The notes beneath the pieces are model-generated. The model had not been told where the DNA came from, made no database searches, and worked only from the letters and a program-made list of their open reading frames with translations. Shown here piece after piece: positions 1 to 12,330 of a stretch of 64,000 nucleotides of DNA. A program made the position numbers and the translations under genes. This stretch comes from Okapia johnstoni. Taxonomy: Eukaryota; Chordata; Mammalia; Artiodactyla; Giraffidae. How positions within the stretch are numbered: the first letter of the stretch is position 1; each line of letters starts with the position of its first letter. The stretch spans positions 79,979,001 to 80,043,000 of the forward strand of contig CM044313.1 in assembly GCA_024291935.2 (NCBI GenBank), in the 5' to 3' direction.

Positions 1-239
1 GAAATATGGGCAATACAAAGTTTAGTTTTTAGTCTTTGGGGCTAAAGACTTCAGAGATGTGTACCTCAGAGATGAGAACCTCTTGATCTAAGAAAATGGT
101 AGCTTCTTAAAGCGAAAACACAAAGACGTTGGTGGTCGCTTACATTCAACTGCAAAATACAGTATGTGCATTCGGTAGTGTGTGTTGTCTGTTCCCAAGT
201 GATTAGCACGGAAGATACAATTCACCTTTCTTGATAGCA

Positions 240-830
240 AAGAAAATGACAAGAACAGAGGAATGTTTGTGGGGAAATGAACAAGACGGCGCCCGTCAGC
301 TCTCTCATGACCTCTCACCCCATGCTCTGTAAACAATGACTTTGCTGGGTTATATAACAGCTAAAATCACAGCACTGCACATGTGCATCACAAGGTACTC
401 GCTTGGTCACAGGTTGTGTGGTTTATACCTGCATGAGCTTCACCCTGAAAGCCCTGGTTGCTGCTGCTTTGGGGCTACCCTGGAGAGACATCATGGTTAT
501 GTTAGATGAGGTTATGTTATGCCTATGTTTTGGCTGTATTAGGATATGTTATGGCTGCAGTGCCAGCCAGGGGAGAATAAACTACGTGTGTAGTTCCTAT
601 GGCTCCTAGAGTCTCCTTCCAGCCTCTTAGTTCGCGCCTTGCCTATCTTGGGCTCAGCAAACTGTGCAAACAGCAATACAACTGGCGTCATGAACAGGAT
701 CAGCAATATAAATGTTTCTTGGAGAAACGAAGAGGTGAAATGAAAACATTTAGTTTACGTGTGTGACCACTCAGAGGGGATAACATGGTTGTCTTCAGAA
801 GAGCTGACGTGTGAAAAATTAACAGTTCTG
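240..830 (+). mobile_element. Probable ERV LTR and short internal remnant
   Basis: The segment reads like an old retroviral LTR in the forward direction. It has a TATA-like GTTATATAAC at about 349-358, a polyadenylation signal AATAAA at 576-581, and an ACTGGCG stretch near 680 where a primer binding site would sit. The following ~150 bases may be internal leader. No partner LTR lies in the window, so it is a solo or truncated element. The family is not certain (ERVL- or ERV1-like). Confidence 0.42.
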
Positions 831-837
831 TTTTCTG

Positions 838-1121
838 AATCCGCCTGCAATGCACGAGACTGCAGTTTGATTCCTATGTCAGGAAGAATCCCTGGAGAAG
901 AGATAGGTTACCCTCTCCAATATTCTTGAGCTTCCCTGGTGGCACAGACTGTAAAGAATCGGCCTGCAATATGGGAGACCTGGGTTTGATCTCTCTGTTG
1001 GGAATATCCCCTGGGGGAGGGCATGACAACCCTGGAGAATCCCCATGGACAGGGGAGACTGGCAGGCTGTAGTCCATGGGGTCACAAAGAATCGGACATG
1101 ACTGAGTGACTAAGCACAAAA
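838..1121 (+). mobile_element. Bov-tA SINE (duplicated tRNA head, Bov-tA3-like)
   Basis: A truncated tRNA-like head and a short Bov-A piece (838-928) are followed by a second tRNA-like head (929-1010, beginning GCTTCCCTGGTGGC) and a full Bov-A body ending CATGACTGAGTGACTAAGCA. The tRNA-Glu-like B box is visible as GGTTTGATCTC. The order head, partial body, head, body matches the compound Bov-tA type. It explains the overlapping open frames antisense to it. Confidence 0.8.
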
Positions 1122-1349
1122 GGCAGAACTAGAGCCACCAGTGGAAAGTACGTGTGAAGACAGGAAGGTTTAGATCAATACAAGAATAATTTTTTGTTGC
1201 TGCTAAAATTAGCATCAGATTTCAATAAAGATTGTAAATAACTCTAAACTTACAGTGTGAAAGCAATAAAAATCATCGCATATAACTGTAAACTAGGACA
1301 TCAAATAGGAATAACAAATAAGGAACCATAAGAACAATAGCTAGCACTG

Positions 1350-1545
1350 ATTTTCTATGTGTTGCCATTTGTCCAGCACAAATGATAGAGCCTCATTTAT
1401 ATTAATTCCAACAAACCCCCCAAATCCGAAGTAATAGAAGATTCTATTACCTTCATGGTCATCGTAGAAGTTAAGAAAGGTTAAGATAAACTTCCACAGT
1501 TATCCAGAAGTTACGGGAGCTGGGATTTTGAAGCAAGGCAGTCTA
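1350..1545. repeat. MIR-like ancient SINE remnant
   Basis: The run from a short size-range phrase (TGTTGCCATTTGTCCAGCAC) through a tail-like block ending GAAGTTACGGGAGCTGGGATTTG resembles a decayed MIR. Divergence is high, so boundaries are approximate. Confidence 0.4.
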
Positions 1546-2400
1546 TCCCCAGAGTCCATATTTTTACCTACATTATAGTCAAGAGAAAGAAATAAATTGA
1601 AATTTATGGGAGCAAACAAAAGGAAAGATGGTAGGAACAAGGTGATTGGTCTACAAAGTTAAAGTAAGAAGATAAAATACAAATGGCAACAAATAAATAT
1701 AAACAGAGGCTCAAAACTACTCATAGATTTATTGGACTCGGATGATAAAGTGTCCTGGGAAAGGTATTTAAAATATTCTTCATTCAAAAAAAAACCACAG
1801 ATTGAATTGACAGAGAGAAAGAATAGAAATAAGTAAGACATGCTTGTTCCTTAGATCTGCAAAGTGAAGAGGAAACAAAACACACTGAGGTAAGAACAAA
1901 GGAACATAACTTCAAATTGGCTGGCCAGGGGGGAAAAAAAAAGACCTTAATGGTGCTTATTAGAGAGGCAAACTATTAAAAAGATGCACGTCTAGACACC
2001 AGTTGGCAGACTTTCTCTGCTAAAAGACAGTGGACCAACAGATTCTTGACTTGCTAAATATACAGAGATAGAGGAAATAATGAGATTAAGGATTACTCTA
2101 GCCCTAACTTTGGTCAAGGAAAGCTTACAGAGGATATGGAAGTGGAAGGATCCTTGCAAGAAAGTGGATTTGTAGTATCAAAGGAAGTTAACACTAAGTA
2201 TCATCAGCTATTGCCTAGGCTTCAGGAAAAGGAAATTCAGAGTTAACCTCATACATCCTTGATAATAACACAAAGTATTGCTTTTACCACTTATGTCATA
2301 ACACTACAATCTTAGAATATTTTACATCTACTTACCATCTTTTCATGTTGTTATTTTGCATCCATTTTAGTGCAATAGATTTTTTAACTCCATGGCATAA
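1546..2400. other. AT-rich unique sequence
   Basis: No repeat family, RNA gene or convincing open frame was recognised. The stretch is AT-rich with short A runs. Confidence 0.4.
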
Positions 2401-2404
2401 TATC

Positions 2405-2890
2405 ATATAGTCTATCCCTGACTTACAATAGTTTCACTTATGATTTTTTTGATTTTATAATGGTCCAAAAGCAACGCACATTCAGAAGAAATCATACATC
2501 AAATTCTAAATTTTGATCTTTTTCTGAACTAGCAACATGCTGCATGATATTCTTGTGATGCTGGGTAGTGAATCTTAGCTCCCACTCAGCCACATGATTC
2601 ATGATACACATACAACCATTCTGTACACATACAATCATTCTGTTTCTCACTTTTAGCATAGTATTCAATGAACTCCATGAGATATTCAGTATTTCATTAT
2701 AAAATAGGCTTTGTGTTAGATAATTTTGCCCAACTATAAGCTAATGCAAGTGTTCTGAATATATTTAAGGTAGGCTAGGCTAAGCTGTGATGTTCAATGG
2801 ATGTATTAAATGAATTTTCAACTTATTCTATTTTCAACTTATGATGGGTTTACAGAAACATAACCTCATTTTAAGTCAAGAAAGATCTGC
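2405..2890 (+). mobile_element. Non-autonomous DNA transposon fossil (Tigger/mariner-like)
   Basis: The left end reads CTGACTTACAATAGTTTCAC and the right end carries a diverged inverted counterpart (TTCAACTTATGATGGGTTTA, then CATTTTAAGTCAAG). The interior holds a widespread mammalian fossil phrase, AAATAGGCTTTGTGTTAGAT. The ~480-bp length with inverted-repeat-like ends and no transposase frame fits a miniature, non-autonomous element. The exact family name is not certain. Confidence 0.5.
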
Positions 2891-3457
2891 ATTGCTTTAT
2901 ATGATCAATTTCATTGATATTTATCTATATATTTATTCTTTCTCATGCTCTTTCTTCCTACTGACATTTCTGTTTTTATCTAGGCTCATTTCTCTCTGCC
3001 TATAGAATGACTTCTATTGTTTTTGTTTGTTTAGACAGTCTGTTGATGACAGAATAATTCAGAAGTCATTACCAGGATGTTTTCTTTGGGTATAGAAATC
3101 AAATTTGGCAGTTTTCGTTCAGCACTTTAAATATGTGATTCAACTCTCTTCTGTCTTTTTATCACTCCTAGTGGGAAGTCAACTGTCAATGTGGGTTATT
3201 TGAAGGTTAAGTGTCTCTTCTTTTCTGTCACCTTTAAGATTTTCTCTGGGTCTTTGATTTTCAGCCAGTTTGACTATGATGTGCCTAGTATGATTTTTCA
3301 AATTTTTACTGCCTGGGGTCCTCTAAGCTTCCTGAGTCTCTGGTTTGAGATTTTTCCATCAATTATGGGAGATTCTTTACCATTATCTGTTCAAAAATCG
3401 CTTCTGTCTCAGTCTATATCATTTTTACTTTTCTGAATCCAATTATACAACCTTCTT

Positions 3458-3670
3458 CCCTGGCTTCCCTGGTGGCTCAGACGGTAAAGCGTCTGCCTGC
3501 AATGCGGGAGACCTAGGTTCAGTCCCTGGGTTGGGAAGATCCCCTGGAGAAGGAAATGGCAACCCACTCCAGTACCCTTGCCTGGAAAATCCCATGGACA
3601 GAGGAGCCTGGTAGGCTACAGTCCATGGGGTCGCAAAGAGTCAGACACGACTGAGCAACTTCACTTTTCC
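3458..3670 (+). mobile_element. Bov-tA SINE
   Basis: The tRNA-Glu-like head begins GGCTTCCCTGGTGGCTCAGA with A box TGGCTCAGACGG and B box GGTTCAGTCCC. It is followed by a full Bov-A body ending GACTGAGCAACTTCAC. It has very few differences from the family pattern and is one of the youngest-looking SINEs in the window. Confidence 0.93.
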
Positions 3671-3712
3671 ATACAACATTAGAATTTTATTATCATGTTG
3701 TACCCAATTATT

Positions 3713-3895
3713 GTGTTTCCCTGGTGGCTTGGATAGTTAAGAATCCACCTGCAATGAAGGGGACCCAGGTTTGATCCCTGAGTAGGGAAGAGCCCCCAGA
3801 GAAGGAAATGGCATTCCATTCCTCCATTCCAATATTTTTGCCTGGAGAATTCCATGGACAGAGGAGCCTGATGGGCTACAGTCCATGGGTTGTAG
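3713..3895 (+). mobile_element. Bov-tA SINE, 3'-truncated
   Basis: It starts TTCCCTGGTGGCTTGGATAG, carries a B box GGTTTGATCCC and the Bov-A body, and stops at GTCCATGGGTTGTAGAG without the usual GGACACGACTGAG end. It is more diverged than its neighbour 50 bases upstream. Confidence 0.88.
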
Positions 3896-5184
3896 AGATT
3901 ATTACATTTTTACTCATCTTTCTTCTTCATAATTTTTCTCTGTGTACTTCATTGCATATTTTCTATTTATCTACTATCCAGCTTAGCAGTCTTCCAGTGT
4001 ATCCCACCTAGTATCAAATGCACTCACTAAATTCTTAATTAAAATATTTTCTAGGATGTGCATTGGTTCTCTCATAGATTTCAATTCTGTGAAATCTTTT
4101 ATCTTTCCATGTATTTTCTTCATCTTTTTCTCTGTTTTATTAACATATTAATCATGGTTATTTTCAAGGTCATGTCTGCTAACCTCAAATTCTGAATCAC
4201 TTTTGGGTAGGTTTCCATTGTCTATTTTTTTTTCTATTGGTTATTAACCAAATGTTCTTGCCTTATCTCATGTCAAGTATTTTAAATTTATTGATTACAA
4301 AAGAACTATAGTTTCCAGATGATATTATCCTCCCACAGATGAGGTTTAACCTTTCTTCTGGTAGACAGAGAAAGCATATCATATATCACAGTAATCCAAT
4401 CAGGGATTAAGCTGGGTCAGGCCTGGGTCACAGTTTTGCTAAGCTTCAGTCTAATTCAAGTTCTTCACTGTTCCTAAGACACTGGTACTAGCTTCCAGGA
4501 CTTCCACTGACAGTCTAGTGGTCTTTAACTCTTTCACCTTGAAATTCTGCAGGTGACATAGTTCAAGCATCCTTTCACAGGGATCATTATTTCATGAGAT
4601 TGTGAAAGATTTCATTCTGTTTTCCAGGGGCTTTGGATGTTAGCTTCCCAAGCAGTTTAAAATTAAATACGTATGTTGTGTAGGTAAACGCCAGATGTTT
4701 GAGACCTTTCATTTTTTCAGTATTGTCCTAGTAACAGCAAGTGACTTGTAAAAGCTTTGTTACCTTCTTTTCTACCTCAATGGCCCTGTAGCTGAACCAA
4801 ATCCTAGCATTCAGCCTTACCCCATACCCAGAAAGAGAAAATACTTGCAATAAAAATCCTCTGCTGATCCTCAGATCAAAACTTAGTGGTCTGTTCTAAG
4901 CCAATAACCACCTTTTCCTTTGACTTTCATTATACTGTAAATATCTAGATTTCCTCCCAACCCTCTGGCTGTTCTGGTTTTTCTACTTGTAGTCCTTTTT
5001 TCCGAACTATTTTTGAATATTTCTGTTCATCTGTGTTTGATATTCATATGTCTAGTACTTAGCACACACCTTTTACCTCTGGGCTTTAGTATATGTCCAT
5101 CTGATTAGAGCAATGATTTATATTTTTTAAAAGTGGAAGAAAGATATAAATCCATCAGTGAGTATAAATGAGTGGCACATGTGG

Positions 5185-5272
5185 ACCCATGGCTGATTCA
5201 TGTCAATGTGTGGCGAAAACTACTACAATATTGTAAAGTGATTGGCCCCCAACTAAAATAAAAAAAAAAGAT
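5185..5272 (+). mobile_element. L1 3' end (ruminant type), 5'-truncated
   Basis: The phrase CATGGCTGATTCATGTCAAT and the end AATATTGTAAAGTGATTGGC followed by an A tail are the ruminant L1 3' terminus. Only about 90 bases of the element are present. Confidence 0.8.
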
Positions 5273-5564
5273 ATAGTTAAAAAGTAAATATTCACTGCTG
5301 AGTCTTGGTATCTGGGATAACAATGCACCATATTAATATCAAATATTCCTTAAACATTTATCAACCAAGTGAAGGGGCAATGTCCCAGGGTTATACTCAT
5401 TACAAGAAAAAATCTAGCTTAAGACCAAGATTAAACATGGATAACTCAGAAAAGAAAAAAAAGTAATACATGGATAACTGGTCTTTGAGTATGCAGTTAA
5501 TAATATTTAAGAGAATAGATCTCACAAATTATTAATTACAATAACCAGCATTTAATAAGGAGCT

Positions 5565-6032
5565 ACTCCATCTAGTCAAGGCTTTGGTTTTTCCAGTGGT
5601 CATGTATGGATGTGTGAGTTGGACTATAAAGAAAGCTGAGTGCCGAAGAATAGATGCTTTTGAACTGTGGTGTTGGAGAAGACTCTTGAGAGTCCCTTGG
5701 ACAGCAAGGAGATCAAACCAGTCAATCCTGAAGGAAATCAGCCCTGAATATTCATTGGAGGAACTGATGCTGAAGCTGAAGCTCTAACAGTTTGGCCACC
5801 TGATGTGAAGAACTGACTCATTTGAAAAGCCCCTGATGCTGGGAAAAGTTGAAGGCAGGAGGAGAAGGGGATGACAGAGGATGAGATGGTTGGATGGCAT
5901 CACCGACTCAATGGACATGAGTTTGGATAAACTCTGGGAGCTGGTGATGGACAGGGAGGCCTGGCGTGCTGTGGTTCATGGGGTCGCAAAGAGTTGGACA
6001 CAACTGAGCGACTGAACTGAATTGAACTGAAC
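5565..6032 (+). mobile_element. BovB LINE 3' end, 5'-truncated
   Basis: About 465 bases of the C-terminal part of the BovB reverse transcriptase frame plus 3' end. The frame at 5584-5787 reads a diverged C-terminal domain with VMYGC and [19 protein letters not shown] motifs before a stop. It ends in the GAACTGAATTGAACTGAAC repeat that serves BovB as a tail. It is not functional. Confidence 0.92.
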
Positions 6033-6400
6033 TATGTGATCCTTAATAGCCTTAGAAGGTAAGTATTGTTTCAACTGTTTCAGAGAAGAAACTAAGGCTT
6101 AGAGATTACAGCATAAGATCAAGGTCTAGAATTCAGGCTGCTGGAGTTAGAATTCTGGATACATCACTTATTGGCTCTACAAACTTGGGCAAGGTAATTA
6201 AACTCTCTGATTCAGTTTCCTGCATGAAAAATGGAGATAATGACGGGATTTAGTTCAGGGTAAAGTAGCTGGCACATAGTCAGTGCTTATATGTCATGAG
6301 ATTGAGCAAATCACTCAGTAATAGCTTGCCTAAGGTCACACAACTAAGAGGTGGCAGATCCTGGATTTCTGTTCAGACTCCAAAGCTTGTATCTTAACTA
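6033..6400 (+). repeat. MIR-like remnants (two or three pieces)
   Basis: MIR core phrases are readable: CTTATTGGCTCTACAAACTT and GGCAAGGTAATTAAACTCTC (6170-6210), CAGTTTCCTGCATGAAAAAT, and a tail block GCCTAAGGTCACACAACTAA (6328-6347). Old and diverged; boundaries are approximate. Confidence 0.6.
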
Positions 6401-7685
6401 AAATGCCCCAGTGATTATCCCAAATCAGATTGTAGACTTCCTGTTACATTTAGCTAACAATTAGTATGCATTTTATCTTGTTTCACAAAACTCCCTAAAA
6501 TAATATCAACTGTTCTCATTGCTTACTGCTTATTGAGTGCTTATGGCACAGGACCAGATACTTAACGAAGATCTGACAAGGCTCAGAAAAGAAGGGTTTG
6601 TGTTTGTTGAGGATGAGTGGACAATCATGAACTCACAATCCCACAGGGATGAGATTTCATAAGAAAAGATATGTTTAGAGGCCAGTCAATTGCCAATAAA
6701 CGATTTGCTTCAAAGAAGAAAAAATAAAAAAGGGCCACAAAGAAATACAGCCTTTTTCTGTCTGCTTTCTCATCTCATTTATGCTGTCATCTATGATCCG
6801 GCTCTTCAGAGCAGCTGACGTTTGTAAAATGATGCTGTTTATTTTTCTTTAAGTAGAAAATAGGAAAAATGTTACTGCTATTGAGTTAGCTGTGCTTTTG
6901 TTCCCCATGCAACAACACACCTGTGCCCAAACAGAGCTGTGTACTTTTATAACATTTCCTGGAGTTATTTTTAAATTGGTCTTTCTTGTTCCAGAGCAAG
7001 TTGGCAGCAAACCCATGGTGGCATCAGGAAAAACAAAATTTCATAACTCTGTGTTGTCAGGTAACATTGACTGAATTTGTAAATCACATTATGGAGAAAC
7101 CCTGGACCTGAAACGCTACTATAAGCAAGTCTGCATTTATAAGCATCAAAGGCCATGACTCTGGAGACCTGTCATTGTAATCAAGATAAAACAGTGGAAC
7201 ATGGTTCCTGGGCTGGGTGGCCTTCAGTTCCAAGCAGGAAGCAGTGGAAATACACTCCACATTGACCTTGTCACATCTCACCTCAGAGTCCTATACTGGC
7301 TTCCCTTATCTACTGACTCAGATATAAATACCTCAGTCTTATTTGGAAAATTCTAGAAACTATAACCCCAGACTTACCTCCCACTATTTCATCTCATGAA
7401 CCCTGTACTTGATATGCAAGTCAAGTACTTGAGCAACTTGTCGCATTCCAAACAAGCTTCACATTTTCTTTTAAGCTCGTTAACACATATTCACTGGACA
7501 CTGCTATGGACACTGTGTTGGGTGACGGAGCTATAACAAACCTGCACTTTGTAGAGTCTGGAAGAAAAGACTGACTTTCATTACAAGTGTTTCAAGTTCT
7601 ATGAAGAACAACAGAGCAGTCTAGGAGTTTATAACGTAAAGAAGCAGTCTGCTATGAGTATCAGAAAAGGTGTTTAGGAAAAAAA
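6401..7685. other. Mostly unique sequence
   Basis: No gene was recognised. A short L2-like phrase (TTCACTGGACACTGCTATGG, near 7490) suggests a decayed LINE2 fragment. The short open frames lack homology I recognise. Confidence 0.35.
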
Positions 7686-8005
7686 AATAATTTTCAGTTA
7701 ATTAATCTTATGATTCATAAATTTGACAGATCTAGTGTACAGCATGATAGTGTATAATGTATAGTGACTATAGTTAATAGTAGCAATATAGTTAATAACA
7801 ATGTATTGTACACTTGAATTTTGCTAAGAGAGTAGATCTTAAGTGCTCTCACCACACATGCATACACGTACACAAAGATTTAAAAGTTTGACTGGAGGTG
7901 TGATTTCACCATGTATACATGTATCAAAGCATCACATTGTACACCTTAAATATCTTCAGTGATGACTGGTCAATCATACCTCAGTTAAGCTGTGATAAAC
8001 AAACA
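7686..8005 (+). mobile_element. Old L1 3' UTR fragment
   Basis: Forward L1 3'-UTR wording is clear: GTACAGCATGATAGTGTATA, TGCTAAGAGAGTAGATCTTA and ACATTGTACACCTTAAATAT. The end ACCTCAGTTAAGCTG is the usual L1M terminus. Diverged and truncated. Confidence 0.7.
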
Positions 8006-8009
8006 AATA

Positions 8010-9020
8010 ACAAAGAATTGACATTGCTGTCTATTCTAGAGGCAAGATTGTAGATGAGTTGCCCCTTCTGGTACATTCTTTGATCGTCTGTTTTCCTAAT
8101 TTTCTAATTCTTCCTAGCAAACAGTGAGTTGGCTGTTGTGGTCTGCAACATAAATGATTTACAGATCTATGAGGTTATTTTAAAATTCATCATAGCTTTT
8201 AAATCTATATTCAGAAAGTGGAAAGTAAAGCAGTGTTTTAATACTGGTTGTGCACACTTTTCTCCTTTCAACTCCCTTCAATCTATTTCTCTGATGAACT
8301 AATTGGAAGAAATGGATCTGTTTCCAATCATTTACTCGCATTTTGAAGTACAATCTATGTTTACATGGGAAAATATAAGAAACTATGTTTACCTGGAATT
8401 ACTCTGTCGCTGTACTACTGTTCAAAAACTTCTACTGAACAACATAAAGTAATAGCTTTTGTTGCTGGGCCACCCGGAATCCTTGACATCAGTTGAGCCT
8501 GTGGATGCCTTAGCAACAGTAGCTTTGTAGTCATGGTAACAGCCTTGTGCTTCAGAGGCAAAACCAATGAGCTTTAAGCATCACTTCATTCTACCTAAGC
8601 TTCTCTGACCTTATCAGGGTGGAACAAGATCTGCCTGTTCTTTCAAGCACACGTGCCCCTCAGTAGGGAGGGAAAATTGTGCATAATGTACATGATTTAA
8701 ATGCCATACTTGGATTATTCAAACAAGTGACTCTTTATTCTGGTTTGACAGCTTAAATGTCAATTTGTTTTTTAAAAAAACTAGATTTTTGATTTCAATT
8801 ACCAAGGAGCATTGCTATGAAAGTAGAGCATATAACACGTATGTTGTAACTGTTGTGATTATTAAATGTTTCAGAGGAGTAAAACACGTCATTTCCTTCA
8901 ATGACACCAATCAGAAAAGTCCAGGGGAGCTGGCAAATGATTTTCATCTGTTTTGCTGAATGTTTTCCTCTCATGCAAAATGGTAATAAGGAACAATGTC
9001 ATATTTCAAATTAATATGTC
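8010..9020. other. Unique sequence, no gene recognised
   Basis: No repeat or gene signature could be supported. The open frame at 8765-8959 is short and matches nothing known to me. Confidence 0.35.
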
Positions 9021-9025
9021 ATGCC

Positions 9026-9313
9026 AGAGAAGGCAATGGCAACCCACTCCAGTACTCTTGCCTGGAAAATCCCATGGACAGAGGAGCCTGGTAGGCTGCA
9101 GTCCATGGGGTCGCTAAGAGTCGGACACGACTGAGCAACTTCCCTTTCACTTTTCACTTTCGTGTATTGGAGAAGGAAATGGCAACCCACTCCAGTGTTC
9201 CTGCCTGGAGAATCCCAGGGACGGGGGAGCCTGGTGGGCTGTTGTCTATGGGGTTACACAGAGTCGGACACGACTGAAGCGGCTTAGCAGCAGTAGCAGC
9301 AGCAGCAGCAGCT
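9026..9313 (+). mobile_element. Bov-A2 SINE (dimer) with AGC repeat tail
   Basis: Two Bov-A monomers (9026-9139 and 9170-9280) are joined by the typical TCACTTTTCACTTTCGTGTA linker and end in a CAGCAGTAGCAGCAGCAGC microsatellite. The sequence is close to the family pattern, so the insertion is fairly recent. Confidence 0.93.
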
Positions 9314-9319
9314 GAGATT

Positions 9320-11610
9320 GCAGTAGCAAGAAACCAATAATAAACTCAACCTACACCTGGCCTACAATATCTTTGAAAGGCTTAAGACTCCCTCTGAATA
9401 CGTCTTTCCTTAAACTGGACTAATAAACTGTAGGCCTAAAAGCTGTATATTCAACTAGAGTGCCAGGGCTAAGCAACTCATTCATTAAAAGTACATAGAG
9501 AATTCCTCTTTCAATTAAGCTTTCCTATATCCCTGTTTATGGATATATTATATATGATTGCATAACCTCATATCAAATGTGTAATAAAAAAACAAATGTA
9601 TTTACTTAACTGTATTTACTTAACTCTGTATTTATTTAATTCTTCTAGTTCCCAACTATATTTACTTAACTCTTCTAGTTCACCTGAACTGTTTTGCCCT
9701 GCATAGCATATTTTGTATCAAAAATATAGCTCAAAATGTCAAGTTTTAATCCATTTTGAAATACATTGATCTCTTTTTTTAGGTCAATTTTTCATTCATT
9801 CTATTAGTGTTTCCATTTCAAGCCAGGATAAAGCAAAAGCTCCTCAAGGAAAATTATCCTTTATAAATTAGCTCTAGTTAGGTAAATTTTTAAGGCTTCT
9901 AAACTGTCACAATTCACAGGAGGAATTCTACCTCATGGACTCGACTAATGTATATAAACGTCTGTTATGTGAAATGCCATTGAAGGGACAAAGATTAACA
10001 CGAAATGGTTCTTGCTCTCAAGAAAGTTGCCGACAAGCCTTGACTGAAATGGATCATCTTTGGTGCTGTGTAGTCATCTTAACACAATACTTTGAAGACA
10101 TGAACTCTCCTTTCCTCATTTCCAACAAAACCTAAAGGAGAACTGTAGATTTAGTCTTCATTGACTTTTGTGGGTTCGTGTGTTTGTTTTGCTGTTTTTA
10201 TTTGGCTAACTCTAAAATCTGAAACATTTAAACCCAGCTATTGTGTTTGAGATACATTTCATTACCAGCATTTTGCAATCATGTCTGTGCTGTGGCTGAG
10301 AATTTATTTTTATCACCAGTTTACAAAATAATATCTTAAATATTTTACTGAATTGGAAGTGTTTTTCTGTCAGGAGAATCACAGCTATTTGCTTTGTGGC
10401 ATCCTTTGTTCCATAGTCTGTACCAATGAAGAAGGTGGTGTTGGTGAATATCTTGGAACTGTCATAAACAGGCAATAGACTTTTACTTTAAATGAAACTC
10501 AGATTTGGTGAACCAAACTTAAAAGAAGTCATTGTCCAAGAAATGACTTCATCCCTAAATTTTCAGCTGGTTGTATGAAAAATAAAAGTCAAATTGAGAA
10601 CCTTGAATTTATTATTTGGAAAATGATCTGATTTACCACTGTGTCCTTTTGATAATTTATAATAATTATGAATTTCATATTATTTAATTTTATCCTCATT
10701 TGGCCACTGTGATCTTTGCCAACATCTGATAAGCAGAAAAATTTAAAGAAAGTTACTTTGCTACAGAATCACAAAAATAACATGGCTGAAATGGACATGA
10801 GCTCCAGGAAGAAAAACTCCATCATTTTGAAAATAGGGAAACTGGTATCTCTGAGTTTCCAGTTTCAAATTTCAGCTTTAACTATTTCTTAACAATACAA
10901 CCAAACTGACTGGTTAACAGCAGTGTGGACTTGCAAATAAAAGTTGTCTGATTTTAGTAGGATTCTTTTGATTTACTTACTTTAGTTTTTTTTCCTCCCT
11001 TCACTCTATTTTTCTTCTTCAGTTTATTTCATTTTAGCTTCTGCCAAGTCAATGGATGGTCCAAATAGTATGAAGAGCTATTAAGAGACAAACAGACAGC
11101 CATTATCTAGTATTCTCTAGAGGTGAGATCATCTTAAATTGCACTGATTGAGATTTAAGCTAAATATGAGAAAGAAATGGAGAACAGTGATAATGGGCTT
11201 TTTAAGAAATATTTTCAACCTTTTGAGTCTATCATTTCTTCTGCATCTAGAATTTCCTTTTTCCCTGTTACTGTGTCTGGTCTCCATATACCTTCACATT
11301 TTCAGTTTATTTCCTCACCTTCTTCAATTTCTTAGTCTTCTACAAACTCATACTTCTTCTCATGAATGTCTTAATGGTTGCCAAGCTGAGACATCATTTA
11401 ATCTTCAGCATCTAAACAAGAGCATAAATTCATGGTCCTGTGTGTCATCGTTGGATTCTGTGTGTTTCTGTGTGAGAAAATGCATGCATACAGACACATA
11501 CACACATATACGCACACTACAAACACAGTGATGCTGTCTCTTAGGGACAAATCTCCTCTATAAGCAAACTGTGGTTTGTGAAAATTGGTCCTCAGTGTCT
11601 GTTTATCAGC
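9320..11610. other. AT-rich unique sequence with a small local tandem repeat
   Basis: No gene was recognised. At 9598-9680 a short unit (TATTTACTTAACT, and TCTTCTAGTTC) recurs imperfectly. At 11480-11530 there is a CA-rich run. The open frame at 11148-11531 is leucine/serine-rich by composition and has no recognisable domain. Confidence 0.4.
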
Positions 11611-11611
11611 A

Positions 11612-11832
11612 TGCATGTATGCTAAATCACTTCCATCGTGTCCACTCTTTGTGATCCTGTGGACTGTAGCCTGCCAGCCTCCTCTGTCCATGGGATTTTC
11701 CAGGCATGAATACTGAAGTGGATTGCCGTGCCTTTCTCCAAGAGATATTCTTGACCCAGGGGTCGAACCCACGTCTCTTGAGTTTTCTCCTGTGTTTGTA
11801 AGAAGATCCTTTATCACTAGCACCATCTGCCT
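11612..11832 (-). mobile_element. Bov-tA SINE, antisense
   Basis: It reads on the minus strand. The Bov-A body is at 11625-11755 (ending pattern CACTTCCATCGTGTCCACTC on plus), followed by a diverged tRNA-like head with the B-box complement GGTCGAACCC at 11761. It is older than most SINEs here. Confidence 0.85.
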
Positions 11833-12330
11833 CCTTCATTTTGATTGTCTCTCTTGAACTCAGTGACTGTGTGGCACCAGAGCTTTGTAGTCCTTTGGGA
11901 TCTCCAGGGAGGCGTTTTCTCACCCACAGTGACTCTGCCCTCAGGTTTTCAACCTCCCTCTCTCCTTTGAAAGCTTATTTTCCTCCAGATATTATGTTCT
12001 CAAGATGCTGACATCTAAGGCTAGCTATAATCTTCTAGATTATTTTTCTAAAGGCATTAACGGAGGATAATGGCTTAATGTGCATCTTAAAAAGACTCCT
12101 TAGTACTTTAACCTCACTGAACTAGGAATTTCTAGGACTGTGGTGTGCTGGTTGGGGCTATTTTAAGAGTTCATACCCTGCACTGTATGGCTTTTAATTT
12201 CTTCAGGGGTTGGTTGGTCACTGTCAGCTGTGAGCCAGTACTGTTTACTCAACTTAGTCACTGATATCTGATGTCTCAGTGGAAAAACTAATAATAATAA
12301 CTTTCATCAAAATTCTATTAAGGGCCTGAC

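Larger units (their letters stand above)
2930..4760 (-). mobile_element. Old L1 (L1M-like) 5' region, antisense, split by two SINEs
   Basis: The plus strand shows T-rich text typical of antisense mammalian L1 5' sequence, for example GATTTTCTCTGGGTCTTTGA near 3239 and a pyrimidine-rich run to about 4300. It is interrupted by two Bov-tA insertions (3458-3670 and 3713-3895). It is strongly diverged and has no usable frame. Boundaries are approximate, and the last few hundred bases could be unrelated. Confidence 0.4.

Noticed and set aside
3478..3545. tRNA-like sequences in SINE heads as tRNA genes
   Set aside because: A and B boxes are present, but each is fused to a Bov-A body and lacks a cloverleaf of full length; they are SINE heads.
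9286..9313. Short regular AGC repeat as a CRISPR-like or functional array
   Set aside because: It is the microsatellite tail of a Bov-A2 SINE.
11148..11531. 127-codon open frame as a possible gene
   Set aside because: Low-complexity Leu/Ser/His-rich composition, no motif, AT-rich unique DNA and overlap with a CA-rich run; a chance frame.
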